A stretch of 64,000 bases of DNA from Prado023 sp963700395 (GCA_963700395.1 CAVOXI010000005.1:168091-232090), one strand, 5' to 3'. Shown: positions 48,464 through 58,551, numbered from the stretch's first letter. Numbers and translations: made by a program. The notes: generated from the sequence alone by a model not told the origin.

Positions 48464-49928
48464 ATGACCGACTTGATCCGAGCCGCACAGGCCGAGCAGG
48501 CGCTACGGTCCGCCCACGTCAATCCCCGCTGGCGCATGGGCTACCACGTCATGGCCCCGGCCGGGTGGATCAACGATCCCAACGGCCTGGTCTGGTTCGC
48601 CGGGGAGTACCACGTCTTCTACCAACACAACCCGTACAGCACCGAATGGGGCCCGATCCACTGGGGGCACGTGGTGAGCCCGGACCTCGTGCACTGGCGG
48701 CACGAGGGTGTCGCGTTGGCTCCCGGGGACACCTACGACCGGCACGGCTGCCACTCCGGTAGCGCCGTGGACAACGACGGGGAGCTGACCCTGATCTACA
48801 CCGGGCATGATTACGCCGACCCGGATCCCCTCACCCGGGACGTTGACCAGTTCACCCAGACCCAGAACATCGCCGTCAGCCGCGACGGGACCACCTTCGT
48901 GAAGTACCCGGGGAACCCGGTCATCGCCCATCCCCCCGCGGACAGCACCCACCACTTCCGCGATCCGAAGGTGTGGCGGCACGAGGACCACTGGTACATG
49001 GTCCTCGGCAACGGCGCACAGGACGGGGCCGGGCGCGCGCTGCTCTACAGGTCCTCGGACCTGAGGGCCTGGGAGTACATGGGTGTCCTGGCGGAGTCCG
49101 ACGGGTCGACGGGCTTCATGTGGGAGTGCCCCGACCTCTTCGAGCTCGACGGCAGGCACGTCCTGCTGGTCTCCCCGATGGGGATCAGCACCTCGCGGCG
49201 GGCACGCCAGCCCGAGTTCCACGCCGGGTCCCTCATCGGGTCGTTCGACTACGCCACTCACCGGCTCACGCACGAGCCCTACGCGGAGATGGACCACGGG
49301 CACGACTTCTACGCCGTCCAGACGATGCAGCACCCCGGACGGGCGCCGTGTGGCCATCGGCTGGATGAAAGCATCCGAATCAGGGGTGTCGGAGAAGCGC
49401 GATGGGTGGGCCGGGGCACTCACCGTGCCCAGGGAGCTGCACGTGAATGCCGACGATCGGCTGACCATGCACCCGGTGGCCGAGCTCGAGCAGCTTCGTC
49501 GCACCGTCGTGCTGGCGACGTCGATGCCGGTCGACGGGGCACTGGACACGGGCGTGTCGGTGGAGGCCGCGGAGATCCTGATCGAGATGGACCTGTCAGG
49601 GTCCGCAGCACGTCAGGTCGGCTTCGAGCTCGCGGCCGGGGGAGCGGACGTCGTCCGCGTGGTCCTGGACCGGGTCGCCGGGGAGCTGGTGCTTGATCGT
49701 GGTGGAGCCGATGGGGTCCGGCAGGCACCGCTCGACGCCGGCGACCGGCTGCGACTCCGGGTCTACGTGGATCGATCGTCGATCGAGGTCTTCACCGGGT
49801 CCGGCCTCGTGACCATGACCTCGCGCATCTACCCGGCGACGACCCCGACCCTTCGACTGGTCTCCGACGGTGGGGTGACGCAGTTCGGCGTCGACCTGTT
49901 CGACCTGGCCGACATCTGGGGTCACTGA
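48464..49928 (+). CDS. GH32 beta-fructosidase (sucrose or sucrose-6-phosphate hydrolase), one frame break
   Basis: About 488 residues when joined. Catalytic motifs are intact: WINDPNG (nucleophile Asp), FRDPKVW (transition-state Asp) and WECPDLF (acid/base Glu). The C-terminal beta-sandwich ends VYVDRSSIEVFTGSGL. The frame shifts by one near 49343, between the QTMQ block and GRRVAIGWMKASES. No signal peptide, so it acts on imported sugar in the cytosol. The partner importer may be that at 42595-47164. No clear ribosome site before ATG 48464. Confidence 0.85.
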
Positions 49929-49946
49929 GGGCCGCGCCTCGGGACC

Positions 49947-50712
49947 TCACCACCCGAGGGCGGTGAGGTCCGCGTCCAGGGTTCCCAGCTGGGAAGCGCC
50001 GAAGTGACGCACCTGGAGCAACCGGTGGTGCAGGCCGAGCACCCGGCGCCGCGTCTCGAAGTCCGACGGGATGGGCCATTCCCGCTGGTAGGCGTCCCAG
50101 AACTCGCCGGGGAATGGGTGCTCGGATGACGAGAGCATGTTCGCCAGGTCGAGCTCACGGTCCGCGAAACTCACCTCCGGGTCGATCACCCATCGGCCGT
50201 CGACGATGTTGCCCTGCCAGAGGTCCCCGTGGGTCAGGGAGGCCAGCGGGTGCTCGGGCAGCATCGCCTGGATCGGGCCGTCGCACGCCCGTTCCAGCCG
50301 CTGCCTCGAACGATGCCGGCACGCTGGGATCGGCCAGGTGCGGGCGGACCCGGTTCTCCACGAAGAAGGTGGGCCAGTCCTCGGTCCACGAGTTCGGCTG
50401 GACGAAACGACCCGCCCGATTGTCGCGATGCCAGCCGTACCGGCGGTCGGTGTGGCGATGCATCCGGGCGATCGCAGTTCCCAGCATCGGCCAATCCGGT
50501 GGACCTTGGACGAACCGCAGGACCAGCGTTCCGCCGGCAACGCCGAGCACATCGGGGACCGGGACCCCGGCAGCGGCGAGGGCCGCAAGCCCGTCGACCT
50601 CCACCTCGGCCTCGTAGGGACACTGCTTCACGACAACCTGCCGGCCATCGGTGAGGGTCGCCTGCCATGTCCTGCCGATCCACCCGCCGGTCAGCCGAAC
50701 GACGGACGACAC
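49947..50712 (-). CDS. Fructosamine/ketosamine-3-kinase-like protein, one frame break
   Basis: LTGGWIGRTWQATLTDGRQV (nucleotide loop) and VVVKQ (Lys) open the kinase fold; LTHGDLWQGNIV is the catalytic loop in the form typical of FN3K proteins and WVIDPEVSFADRELDLANML the metal site. The frame shifts near 50305, between ADPSVPASF and SRQRLERACDG. FN3K enzymes phosphorylate sugar amines on glycated proteins for deglycation. The start is uncertain; GTG 50712 is the first reasonable one, with an open but unnatural extension upstream. Converges on GH32. Confidence 0.72.
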
Positions 50713-50990
50713 GGTCGGCAGGCCGACGGGCCATTCGTCAGACTCGAAACCCTCGGCCCCCGCAGCGGACACCTCGGAACCGTACCGAGGACCGGGAGCC
50801 CCAGCAATGGGCAGACCCACCGCTACGCTGGTTGCGCCGTTCCAGCTGAGCGCGTCAGCTCGCACAGCGTGAGCAGTTGCCGATGATCGGGTGCACACCG
50901 ATGAAGTGCACCGGTCTGGGGCGACCGCGTTGCGGCCGACAACCAGCGGAGCAGTCGACCACGCCGCCGAGGAGAGCAGGAGGTTGTCCC

Positions 50991-51803
50991 ATGGCCCTGA
51001 TCCGCTGCGACTTCTACTCAGGGGTCCTGGAGCTCAGCACGTCGATGACGGTGATCCTTCCGCAAGCCGCGTCGGCGCAGCCGGACATGCAGGGCATCGC
51101 CTCGGATGCTGGACCCCACCCCGTCCTGTACCTCCTCCACGGCCTCAGTGACGACGACACGTCCTGGCTGCGGCGCACCTCCATCGAAAGGTACGCCGAA
51201 GTCAATGGACTTGCCGTGGTCATGCCTCAGGTGCACAGGAGCTTCTACGCCGACGAGGTCCACGGCGGGCGTTACTGGACATTCCTGTCCGTGGAGCTGC
51301 CGCAGATCGTTGAATCCTTCTTCCCCATCTCCCGAAGGCGCGAGGACACCTTCGTCGCGGGCCTGTCCATGGGCGGATACGGCGCCCTCAAGTGGGCGCT
51401 GCGAGAGCCACACCGCTTCGCAGCGGCGGCAAGCCTCTCGGGGGCCCTGGACATCGCGTCCGCGGACCTCGAATCCAGCAGACCCGAGCTCTACGAGCGC
51501 GTGTTCGGTGATCACTCAGTGGTCGGAACCGCCAACGATCTCGTGGGGTTGCTCCAGTCCATCCCGTCCCCGGCGGATCTTCCAGCGCTCTACGTGGCAT
51601 GCGGGCTGGAGGACGAGCTCGTGACGCAGAACCGTCGATTCATCGAAGCTGCCGAGGCTTGCGGTGTTCCGCTCACGACCCGACTCACTCCCGGAAGGCA
51701 CGAGTGGGGCTACTGGGACGCTGAGATCCAGCAGGTCCTCTCATGGTTGCCGCTCGAGCGGCGCGGGGTCGACCCGGGCTTGGGACTGACCTCGAAGTCC
51801 TGA
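50991..51803 (+). CDS. Tributyrin-type esterase, alpha/beta hydrolase (PF00756)
   Basis: 270 residues from ATG 50991 with AGGAGG. VLYLLHGLSDDDTSWLRRTS, AGLSMGGYGALKWAL (nucleophile Ser), GLEDELVTQNRRF and PGRHEWGYWDAEIQ (catalytic His) match the EstA/S-formylglutathione hydrolase-like esterases. The substrate is unknown; homologs hydrolyse short acyl or acetyl esters on sugars. Upstream in-frame codons lack a ribosome site. Confidence 0.85.
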   Translation: MALIRCDFYSGVLELSTSMTVILPQAASAQPDMQGIASDAGPHPVLYLLHGLSDDDTSWLRRTSIERYAEVNGLAVVMPQVHRSFYADEVHGGRYWTFLSVELPQIVESFFPISRRREDTFVAGLSMGGYGALKWALREPHRFAAAASLSGALDIASADLESSRPELYERVFGDHSVVGTANDLVGLLQSIPSPADLPALYVACGLEDELVTQNRRFIEAAEACGVPLTTRLTPGRHEWGYWDAEIQQVLSWLPLERRGVDPGLGLTSKS

Positions 51804-51878
51804 TGGGAGAGCGGGTCGCACCCGGGGGACTGCGCACACGTGCCTAGGTCCGGTCGGGCCGGGAGGGGATCACGGGGG

Positions 51879-52352
51879 TCAGGCAAGACGCAGTTGGGCC
51901 AGCGACGCGGGCGCGGTGCCGCCGCTGATGTCGGGGACGATGCTCAGTTCGAGCAGGGTGACGCCGGGGAGTTCGACGCGATGGTCCTCGGTCTGGCCGG
52001 TGGCGCCGTGGGGGCTGAAGTTCCACTGCTGGCGCACGATCTCGTGGAGCGTCTGCCCATCTCGGGGACCATCGCAGCACGAACTCCTGCGTGCGCTCGA
52101 CAGTGGGCTCCACGAACTCCAGCCAGATCCGGTGCAGTGATTGCGGTGGGGCGAAGAGCAGCCGAATGGTCTGCTCGCCGGGCCCGGAGGCCCGCCACCC
52201 TGAGGTTCCACCAGGCAGCAATGCGGACTCGACGGGGTTGGCCGGGGTCCTCGGAGGTGATCTCCACCTCGGCCACGTCCTCGAGATCCAACCAGTCCGC
52301 ACCCAGACGGCGGGGCGCCCCGGCCGGCGGAGGGGATGATGCGTTTGCGCAT
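51879..52352 (-). pseudogene. Carbohydrate-binding-like small protein, frame-broken
   Basis: ATG 52352 has GAGGAGG. Blocks in three frames assemble to one protein: MRKRIIPSAGRGAP, DLEDVAEVEITSEDP, ANPVESALLPGGTSGWRASG, TIRLLFAPPQSLHRIWLEFV, TQEFVLRWSPRW, HEIVRQQWNFSPHGAT and PDISGGTAPASLAQLRLA. I recognise the last blocks from a small widespread bacterial family sometimes labelled carbohydrate-binding protein; this is from memory and unverified. At least three one-base breaks. No partner is evident. Confidence 0.55.
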
Positions 52353-52582
52353 GGAACGCCTCCTCGTTCGAGTCAGGGTAACCGACTGGCTGACCCGAGG
52401 CCGGCCACCGCGAACTCGGGATGGATCGAAATGAACCAGCCGCAGCCCTGCTGATGTCAGCCCTGACGCAGTTGCGCACGTTTGCGTCCTACCGCCGCCT
52501 GCCGCGCGCGTGCCGGTCCCCATGTGTGGGATTCAGATCCGCCGGACAGACTGTGTTGTTGACGCACGAAAGGAGCGCCGCC

Positions 52583-53077
52583 ATGTCGTTTCAGGCCTAT
52601 CTCGACGCCATCGAGAAGAAGACCGGCAAGACCCCTCAGGAGCTCCTCGACGAAGCCCACGCTCTCGGCTTCGGAACGCTGATGAACCGCGACTTCGACC
52701 TGTTCGGGGAGATCCTGGCAGCGTTGGCCGACGAGCCGGTCAATGTGCTCGTCACGATCGGCCGGGAGAACGATTCCGCCCATCTGGATCCGGTCCCGGC
52801 CAACGCCCGGGTGCAGCGGTTCATCCCCCAGGCCGAGGTGCTGCCACACTGTGCCGCGGTCATCCACCACGCCGGGGCCGGCACCATGTTCGGGGTCCTC
52901 AGCCACGGATTACCTTCCGTCGCGCTGCCCCAGGGGGCGGACAACTTCGACAACGGCACCATGATGGCCGATGCCGGCACGGCGATCCTGCTCATGCCGA
53001 ACGCGAGGGAGCCCCCGGTCAACAGGCTCAGCCAGGGCTGGCGATCCAGCACAGGACCGCCAGCCTGGCTGGTCTGA
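52583..53077 (+). CDS. Chimera: DUF4287 N-terminus joined to glycosyltransferase C-terminus
   Basis: 164 residues in one frame. Residues 1-~32 (MSFQAYLDAIEKKTGKTPQE) are the start of a DUF4287 protein. From ~33 the sequence is the C-terminal half of a GT1/MGT-type glycosyltransferase (VNVLVTIGRE, VQRFIPQAEVLPHCAAVIHH, AGAGTMFGVLSHGLPSVALP). The join lies near 52675. The GT piece lacks its acceptor domain and its normal last helices, and the end (QGWRSSTGPPAWLV) looks aberrant. A deletion fused two genes; the product is probably not functional, though it is open and has GAAAGGAG upstream. Confidence 0.7.
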   Translation: MSFQAYLDAIEKKTGKTPQELLDEAHALGFGTLMNRDFDLFGEILAALADEPVNVLVTIGRENDSAHLDPVPANARVQRFIPQAEVLPHCAAVIHHAGAGTMFGVLSHGLPSVALPQGADNFDNGTMMADAGTAILLMPNAREPPVNRLSQGWRSSTGPPAWLV

Positions 53078-53346
53078 ACCTGCGAATCGGCTGTGAGTCC
53101 GCCCACCCGCACCCGGGGATGGACAGAACTCGGTACCCCGCCGCTATTCGTGCCGCATCGGGGTGACCGATGGCCGGAGCCAGTCGAGCGACGGCGCCGC
53201 AGCGCCCGGTCCTCTGACCGGGTCGCTCCCTCGCGGTCAGTCTCAACGGATTGCGAGGGCCAGGCTAATGCGACGCCCCTGCGGTCGGTTGGGGTGATTG
53301 AGGCGGGATCTGCGGGGCTACGGTGGTTTGGAGGGGAGGGCCGCAG

Positions 53347-54723
53347 ATGAGGGTCGTCGGCGTGGTGGCGTTGACAGTGCTGGTTGCGATTGCGGGACCT
53401 GACGCGGCCGCATTGCCGGGGACGGCTGAGTCGGGGGTCGCGCCGGCCTCGGTCAGCCGGGCCACCGCCGATGGTGTTGCGTTCACGGGGGCCCGGTTGT
53501 GGGACCGGGGGGTGAATTGGTGTGACCTGCAGCCGACCCCTGATGCGGATGTGGCAGCCCTGGCGGGCGCCCGGCTGGGCCCTGCACTGGATGTCCTGGT
53601 GGCCAACGGGACTGAGCGGGTGATCATCCCCCTGGGGCACAGCGCGCCCTGGGTGTTCGGTGACTCCCGGCAGTCTCAGGCTCCGGCTACGAGGTGGTCC
53701 AACGGGTCACGACCGATCTGGTTCTGCGGCGGTCATGCGTCGGCGGTCAGCGTGCCGAAGCCAGCCACCTTGCGGCTGGCTGCTGATGGCAGCAAGCCCG
53801 TGCAGTACCAGTACTTCGAGGACTACGCCGACGCGCTCATGGGATACGTCCAGGCCAACTACGCCGGCCGGTTCGCGGTGTCCTTCCAGGTGATGAACGA
53901 ACCCAACCTGCTCAACGGGATCGACATCAAGGCCAAGGTTCCGGGGGCCGCGACCACGACGGTGGACGCAGTGTCCAGCGTGCTCGCGATGGAGTCGATC
54001 GCGGCCACCCTGATCCGAACCCGACACCCCGCGTTCGACCTGGTGTCCACATCCCTCTACCAGCGGGACAACGACTTCGCCCGGCGGTACCTGAAGGCCC
54101 AGGCCAGTCGCCACAACATCAGCGCGATCGCGTACAACGTCTACTCACGCAAGAAGACCCCAACGTCGATGATCATGGATTGGGACTCCCGAGTGGCCAA
54201 TACGCGCGCCTGGGTCCGACGCAACCGCGGCCTGCGCGGTCTCCCGCTGATCATCACCGAGACCAACCACAACCTGATCAACCACAACCCGGCCGACCGC
54301 ACCAACCTGAGTTCGTCGGTCACCAATGCCAGTGCCCAGGCACAGCTCGCGGGGGCCACCGTGATGAACGCCTCCTTCCGTGGTGTTCGCGATCTCTATT
54401 GGTTGGTTGCTCCGCCCGGCCAGGCCGCCGTGAACCTGGCACCCGGCACCCCAGCGCTAGCAGTCCTCAACGTGCTGAGGACCGCCACCCAGGGGCTGCG
54501 GCTCACCGGCTGCCGCTGGTACGGATCGCTACGAGGATGCAACTACACCGACCCGACCGGTGTGCGCCCAGCGATCCGCATCATGTGGCGGCAGTACGGG
54601 TCCACCCGGTACCGGCTCCCACGCGCTGCTCAGATCGCCACCGTCCAGGGCGCCACCACGACCTCGGCGGCCAGGTCCAGGATCACGGTCGGGACAACCC
54701 CAAAGATCCTCACCTGGTTGTGA
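53347..54723 (+). CDS. Secreted clan GH-A-like glycoside hydrolase, unknown specificity
   Basis: 458 residues. A signal peptide (MRVVGVVALTVLVAIAGPDA) precedes a barrel-like domain. FQVMNEPNLLNG carries the Asn-Glu-Pro acid/base motif of clan GH-A, and PLIITETNHN about 120 residues later supplies a candidate nucleophile Glu at a strand end. W-rich loops (APWVFG, RPIWFCGGH) fit sugar binding. Four cysteines occur, including CRWYGSLRGC, suggesting a disulfide. Nearest types would be GH5/GH39-like; I cannot name the family. It stands alone. Confidence 0.6.
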   Translation: MRVVGVVALTVLVAIAGPDAAALPGTAESGVAPASVSRATADGVAFTGARLWDRGVNWCDLQPTPDADVAALAGARLGPALDVLVANGTERVIIPLGHSAPWVFGDSRQSQAPATRWSNGSRPIWFCGGHASAVSVPKPATLRLAADGSKPVQYQYFEDYADALMGYVQANYAGRFAVSFQVMNEPNLLNGIDIKAKVPGAATTTVDAVSSVLAMESIAATLIRTRHPAFDLVSTSLYQRDNDFARRYLKAQASRHNISAIAYNVYSRKKTPTSMIMDWDSRVANTRAWVRRNRGLRGLPLIITETNHNLINHNPADRTNLSSSVTNASAQAQLAGATVMNASFRGVRDLYWLVAPPGQAAVNLAPGTPALAVLNVLRTATQGLRLTGCRWYGSLRGCNYTDPTGVRPAIRIMWRQYGSTRYRLPRAAQIATVQGATTTSAARSRITVGTTPKILTWL

Positions 54724-55095
54724 CCAGCCCAGCGTCCGGACCTTCGCGGCGAGCTGCGGCCCCCAACTCAGCGACGTGGGGACGTGAATGCCTTTCGCGG
54801 CCGGTCTGGACTGGAGACGGCTCACCATTCAGCCGGCGGGGCGGTGGACAGCGCCACGTCGGTATTGCAGATGTCGGAGGTGCTGACACTTCCGCCCTTC
54901 TGACCAGGACCAGGGCGCCGTGATCGTGCTGGGACCAGTCATTTGACGCGTTGCCACACAACCACCCCGCACGAGACCCGGAGGCCGAGACATCCTCGTA
55001 GGCCGACGTGCATGGCTGCGGGGCCGTCACATATGTCAGTGACCCCAGGCGGGGGACGGGATCGTCACCGCCGGAAAGTGTCTCTGATGAACCGC
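54724..55095. other. Intergenic region without a supported gene
   Basis: 372 nt between two convergent genes. Short frames on both strands lack ribosome sites and coding character. No strong hairpin was seen. Confidence 0.5.
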
Positions 55096-56301
55096 TCAGC
55101 CCTCGATCGCCGGGAGGACGTATGTCTCGATCATCTCGGTGAACAACACGTTGTCGAACCTTGCGGGGTCGTCCAGGCATGACACGGCCACCACCAGCCC
55201 AACGTCGGGGACCACTTGGATCAGTTGGCCCGCGTAGCCCCTGGCGGCGAAGGCCGGATGCCGGCCGCTGTCGAAGACCCACCATTGGTACCCGTAACCG
55301 GAGCCTGGGTCGGAGTCGGCCAGCAGGTTCTGGGTGGATGTGGTGACCCAGGCCGCCGGGACAAGCTGCGTGCCGCGCCACTGCCCGCCGTCGAGGTAGA
55401 GCTGCCCGAGCTTGACCATGTCGGGTGCGGTGATTCTCAGGTCGGAGAAGCCGAGGTTGAGACCTTGGGGATCTGTGGACCACCCGAACCCGGAGGCCAG
55501 GTCGTACTCGGGCAGTTCGCTGGCGGGGACGTGCGGCTGGTCGGCTGGCTGGGTGGCGATGCCCAACGGGTCGAACAGCTTCTCCCGGGCGAAGTCCAGG
55601 ACCGGCCGGCCGGTGGCCTGCGCCAGGATGGCGGCGAGCAGGTGCGACCCGCGATTCGAGTAGACGAAGCCCGTCCCGGCTGGCTGCTGCAGGGGTGTCG
55701 ATAGGAAGTCGGTGACCCAGTCGGGAGGATCGATCAGGGGCGGGTAGTCCTCGAGGATGCCGCCGGTCATCGTGAGCACCTGCTCCAGGGTGACCTGCCC
55801 CACCCCGGGCGCCATGATCGGAACATAGCTTGGCAGCAGCTGGGCCAGGGTCTGATCGACGCCGGTGATCGCCCCCTCGCCGATCGCGATGCCGATCAGC
55901 ATCGACATCACGCTCTTGGTCACCGAGTACCCATTGTGGGTGACGTCGGGCCCGGAGTCTGGGCTGTAGTGCTGGTAGACCGGTTGGCCGTCGACCGTGA
56001 CCAGGACACTCTTGATCAGCTTGTCGTAGCGCGCGCCGGCATCCAACGCCACATCGAGGCTCTGCTTCACATCCGAGGCGATCGCTGCTATCGCGGCATG
56101 ATCCCGGGGGGACCGCGTGGGACTCGCGGAATCGGTGCTGACAGGGGTCGATGGTCCGGGCCCCGCGGACACGGTCGCCGCTTCGAGCACGGACGAGGAC
56201 CCTGACCCGGAGCACCCGCAGACGAGGATCAGCGCCAGACAACTGGAGATCGCCGTTCCCGTCACTGGCGTTCGACCAGACGTTGGAAGACTCAGGCCCA
56301 T
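55096..56301 (-). CDS. Serine beta-lactamase-like hydrolase lipoprotein (class C/DD-peptidase fold)
   Basis: 401 residues from ATG 56301. The signal peptide ends in LILVCGC, an imperfect lipobox. SVTKSVMSMLIG is the SxxK nucleophile motif, YSNRGSHLLAAIL the YxN motif, and FAARGYAGQLIQVVPDVGLV replaces the KTG-type third motif with GYAGQ, as in esterase-like members. MTGGILEDYPP and YGYQWWVFDSGRHPAF are family blocks. Likely a surface esterase or peptidase acting on small esters or peptides; not a resistance gene on this evidence. Confidence 0.82.
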   Translation of the reverse strand: MGLSLPTSGRTPVTGTAISSCLALILVCGCSGSGSSSVLEAATVSAGPGPSTPVSTDSASPTRSPRDHAAIAAIASDVKQSLDVALDAGARYDKLIKSVLVTVDGQPVYQHYSPDSGPDVTHNGYSVTKSVMSMLIGIAIGEGAITGVDQTLAQLLPSYVPIMAPGVGQVTLEQVLTMTGGILEDYPPLIDPPDWVTDFLSTPLQQPAGTGFVYSNRGSHLLAAILAQATGRPVLDFAREKLFDPLGIATQPADQPHVPASELPEYDLASGFGWSTDPQGLNLGFSDLRITAPDMVKLGQLYLDGGQWRGTQLVPAAWVTTSTQNLLADSDPGSGYGYQWWVFDSGRHPAFAARGYAGQLIQVVPDVGLVVAVSCLDDPARFDNVLFTEMIETYVLPAIEG

Positions 56302-56891
56302 CGGCACACCCGGGGACGGGAACCCGACACCCTCCTGGCGGCGATCCCGACACCGCACCCCAACTCGATCACCCGACCCGTCCGGAGAACGCCCCGGCTG
56401 GGCACTGAGTACCCGGCGGCGGGGGAGGAGCGGCGGTAGTTCGCCGCGGCCCTTCCGATGAGGTCATCCATCGGCAGGTCCTTTCGGGCCACCCGACGCG
56501 GTGACCCCTCACGCACGAGGTTAGGTGGGACCAACTCACTGGTCAACCACACGACGAGACTCACGAAGACTGCCCGCGTAGCGCTCTCCGTGCCTCAGTT
56601 GGGAATGCCCGCGTAGCGGTGACGCTGTTGGGTCATGAGGAGTGAGTTGTCGATGGCGTCCAGGGTCGAGATCACCAGTCGGTACGCGAAGGCGCGCTGC
56701 TGGTGGCGCCGATGTGTCGGTCTCGAGGGGCTCGTCGACGACTGCCACCCGTTGGTCGCAACCCCGTGAGCGGGGACTTTCAACTGGCCGTCAGCGGGGC
56801 CCAGTGCCGCCCCTTGACAGGCACGTCGCGCGGCGTCCTACAGTCCGGCAGCACTGACCCGCAAGATGCGGCTCAACACGAGGAGGACAAC
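56302..56891. other. 590-nt region with possible gene remnants
   Basis: No complete gene. On the minus strand a short frame (56292-56564) reads MDDLIGRAAANYRR and then VIELGCGVGIAA, which resembles methyltransferase motif I, but it ends at once. Another (56595-56783) reads RLVISTLDAIDNSLLMTQQR to a stop. Both could be remnants or chance. Confidence 0.3.
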
Positions 56892-57263
56892 ATGCGCAGG
56901 ACCCGAATGATCGCCGCTGCGGTAGGCGCAGCAGCCATGGTGGTGCTTCCGACGAGTGGGGCGTTCGCACACGATTGCTTCGTCATCACCCGTGACGTGG
57001 ACTTCGTCGGGCTGAGGGGCGGTTGGTTCGGGGTCGACGTAGATGCGGCCGTGGCCGACGACGTTGCAAACGGGTTCTACGATGCCGGGCAGGGCAAGTG
57101 CCTGACCGATGCTCTGCCGGACAAGATCGCCATCAAGATCAAAGGCGCCAACGGAAACGACGGCGTGCTGGGCACCAACAATCCGCACGAGGGCCTGCTG
57201 AGCAACGGCAAGGGCGTCGAGAGCATCGAGGCGTACTTCGCAGCCTGCGGCATCGAGGCGTAG
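56892..57263 (+). CDS. Small secreted protein, unknown
   Basis: 123 residues from ATG 56892 with AGGAGG. The signal peptide MRRTRMIAAAVGAAAMVVLP ends near AFA-HD. The mature ~95 residues have three Cys (HDCF, GKCLT, AACGI) and a Gly/Asn segment GANGNDGVLGTNN. I recognise no family. It has its own ribosome site and stands alone. Confidence 0.65.
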   Translation: MRRTRMIAAAVGAAAMVVLPTSGAFAHDCFVITRDVDFVGLRGGWFGVDVDAAVADDVANGFYDAGQGKCLTDALPDKIAIKIKGANGNDGVLGTNNPHEGLLSNGKGVESIEAYFAACGIEA

Positions 57264-57528
57264 CAGTTCAGGCCTTACCGCGTCCTGCCGGTCGAACGTG
57301 AGAGGCGCAGATCCGGCGTAGATCCTCGCCCGGCTGGACTCGGGCAGGCCGAGCCAGCCCGGGACAGCCACCTCCGAGGCGGACGGGCACACCCAGCGTC
57401 TGGCCTTCGCGGACGGGACCGTCCTGCGCTTCGAGACCGATGCGCAGGACTGGCCTCCCACGCCTGCGCGGCGCCGGACGCAACCTGACGTCGGTGGCAG
57501 GACGGCTTCTGCGATCGAGCACGTCTGG

Positions 57529-57936
57529 TCAGCGTCCGGCCTGGAAGGTGTAGTCGCGGAGAATCATCGCGTTGGTCCGAGAGAATCCAAGGCGGTGGTA
57601 GAACGGCACGACGTCGTCGTCACAGGCGGCGTCGATCATGTAGCACGGTGCGAGCTCGTCTATGAGTGCCGTGATGAGGCGTGTCCCGATCCCGTACCCA
57701 CGATGGGAAGGAAGGACCTCGAGCAGCGGAATGTAGGCGCACAGGATCCCATCGCCGACCGCGGTGGCGAAGCCGACCACCTCGTCACCGTCGAGGCAGA
57801 CTGCGACTGCGAGGCTTGCGTGAAGGAGTTCCAGATGGCGATCCGGGGCAGGGTGGGAGGGCCAGCCTTCCCAGAAGCCGCCCTCGAGCTGGGATGCGGT
57901 GATACCGTCCAGCCTCGTTGAGATCCTGATCGCCAT
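57529..57936 (-). CDS. GNAT-family N-acetyltransferase
   Basis: 135 residues. LPSHRGYGIGTRLITALIDE is the acetyl-CoA pyrophosphate loop (motif A), and VPFYHRLGFSRTNAMI the C-terminal motif B with Tyr. VGFATAVGDGILCAYIPLLE gives the central strands. The substrate is unknown. Start ATG 57936 has no strong ribosome site. Confidence 0.85.
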   Translation of the reverse strand: MAIRISTRLDGITASQLEGGFWEGWPSHPAPDRHLELLHASLAVAVCLDGDEVVGFATAVGDGILCAYIPLLEVLPSHRGYGIGTRLITALIDELAPCYMIDAACDDDVVPFYHRLGFSRTNAMILRDYTFQAGR

Positions 57937-58041
57937 CGCGACAGCCTAGGTGCCGTCCCTTCTCGGCCGTCCACCGCGGGGATGCGCATAACGCATCAAG
58001 CACCTTTGAGCAGCGGCTTCACGGGCGACCGGGTGTCCAGC

Positions 58042-58072
58042 GTGCCCCACTTCGCCGCGAGCTGGGCGCCTT
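58042..58072. repeat. Dispersed short repeat, copy 1
   Basis: GTGCCCCAC-TT-CGCCGCGAGCTGGGCGCCTT. The part CGCCGCGAGCTGGGCGCCTT matches 63778-63797 with one change, and the first part matches 59405 and 59931. Minus-strand reading: QLAAKWGTLD. Confidence 0.45.
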
Positions 58073-58287
58073 GGGGGCGGGCATCGCAGCGCCCCGAACG
58101 ACGCAGAACCCCCCGCCGTTGTCCGGCTGCCTGGCCGTGGTGGCGGCGGCTGTGCCTGGGGCGTGTTGCGGGTCCCGGGTGAGGTGACGCCACGTCTGTT
58201 TCCACGACTCTGCTGTCATCCACCACCTTGCGGAATGCGCGTCAGTGACCCAAGCAGAGGTCGTGAGCCTCCGTGCCCGCGCCCCAG

Positions 58288-58551
58288 CTATGGCGCTGCA
58301 TACCGCCGCGAAGCGCGCGTGTACCCGCCCAGGGGCACCTGCAAGTGCTCCCGGCATGTGTGTCCTGAGGCGGTGTGGCCGATGAGGTCGGCGACCAGCA
58401 TTGTGCTCGGGCCTTCGGCGGGCCCGCTGCGGGGTGCTGGGGCGCGTCGGCGGATCAGGGCTTCGACCACTCTGCCGGTGCGGGGGTGCGAGGTTCTGCA
58501 TGTTGGACAGAACCGGGCGTGGTCGTAGTGGTCGGTCGCGTCGATGTCCAC
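58288..58551 (-). CDS. Small Cys/His protein, unknown
   Basis: 87 residues. HYDHARFCPTCRTSHP has a CxxC pair, and GHTASGHTCREHL another Cys and His residues, suggesting zinc binding. Third-position GC is high, supporting coding. Start is GTG with no evident ribosome site. The 3' end overlaps a repeat copy at 58298. No family recognised; could be a remnant. Confidence 0.35.
   Translation of the reverse strand: MDIDATDHYDHARFCPTCRTSHPRTGRVVEALIRRRAPAPRSGPAEGPSTMLVADLIGHTASGHTCREHLQVPLGGYTRASRRYAAP
58298..58311. repeat. Dispersed short repeat, partial copy
   Basis: GCATACCGCCGCGA, identical to 63772-63785. Minus-strand reading: SRRYAA. Confidence 0.35.
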
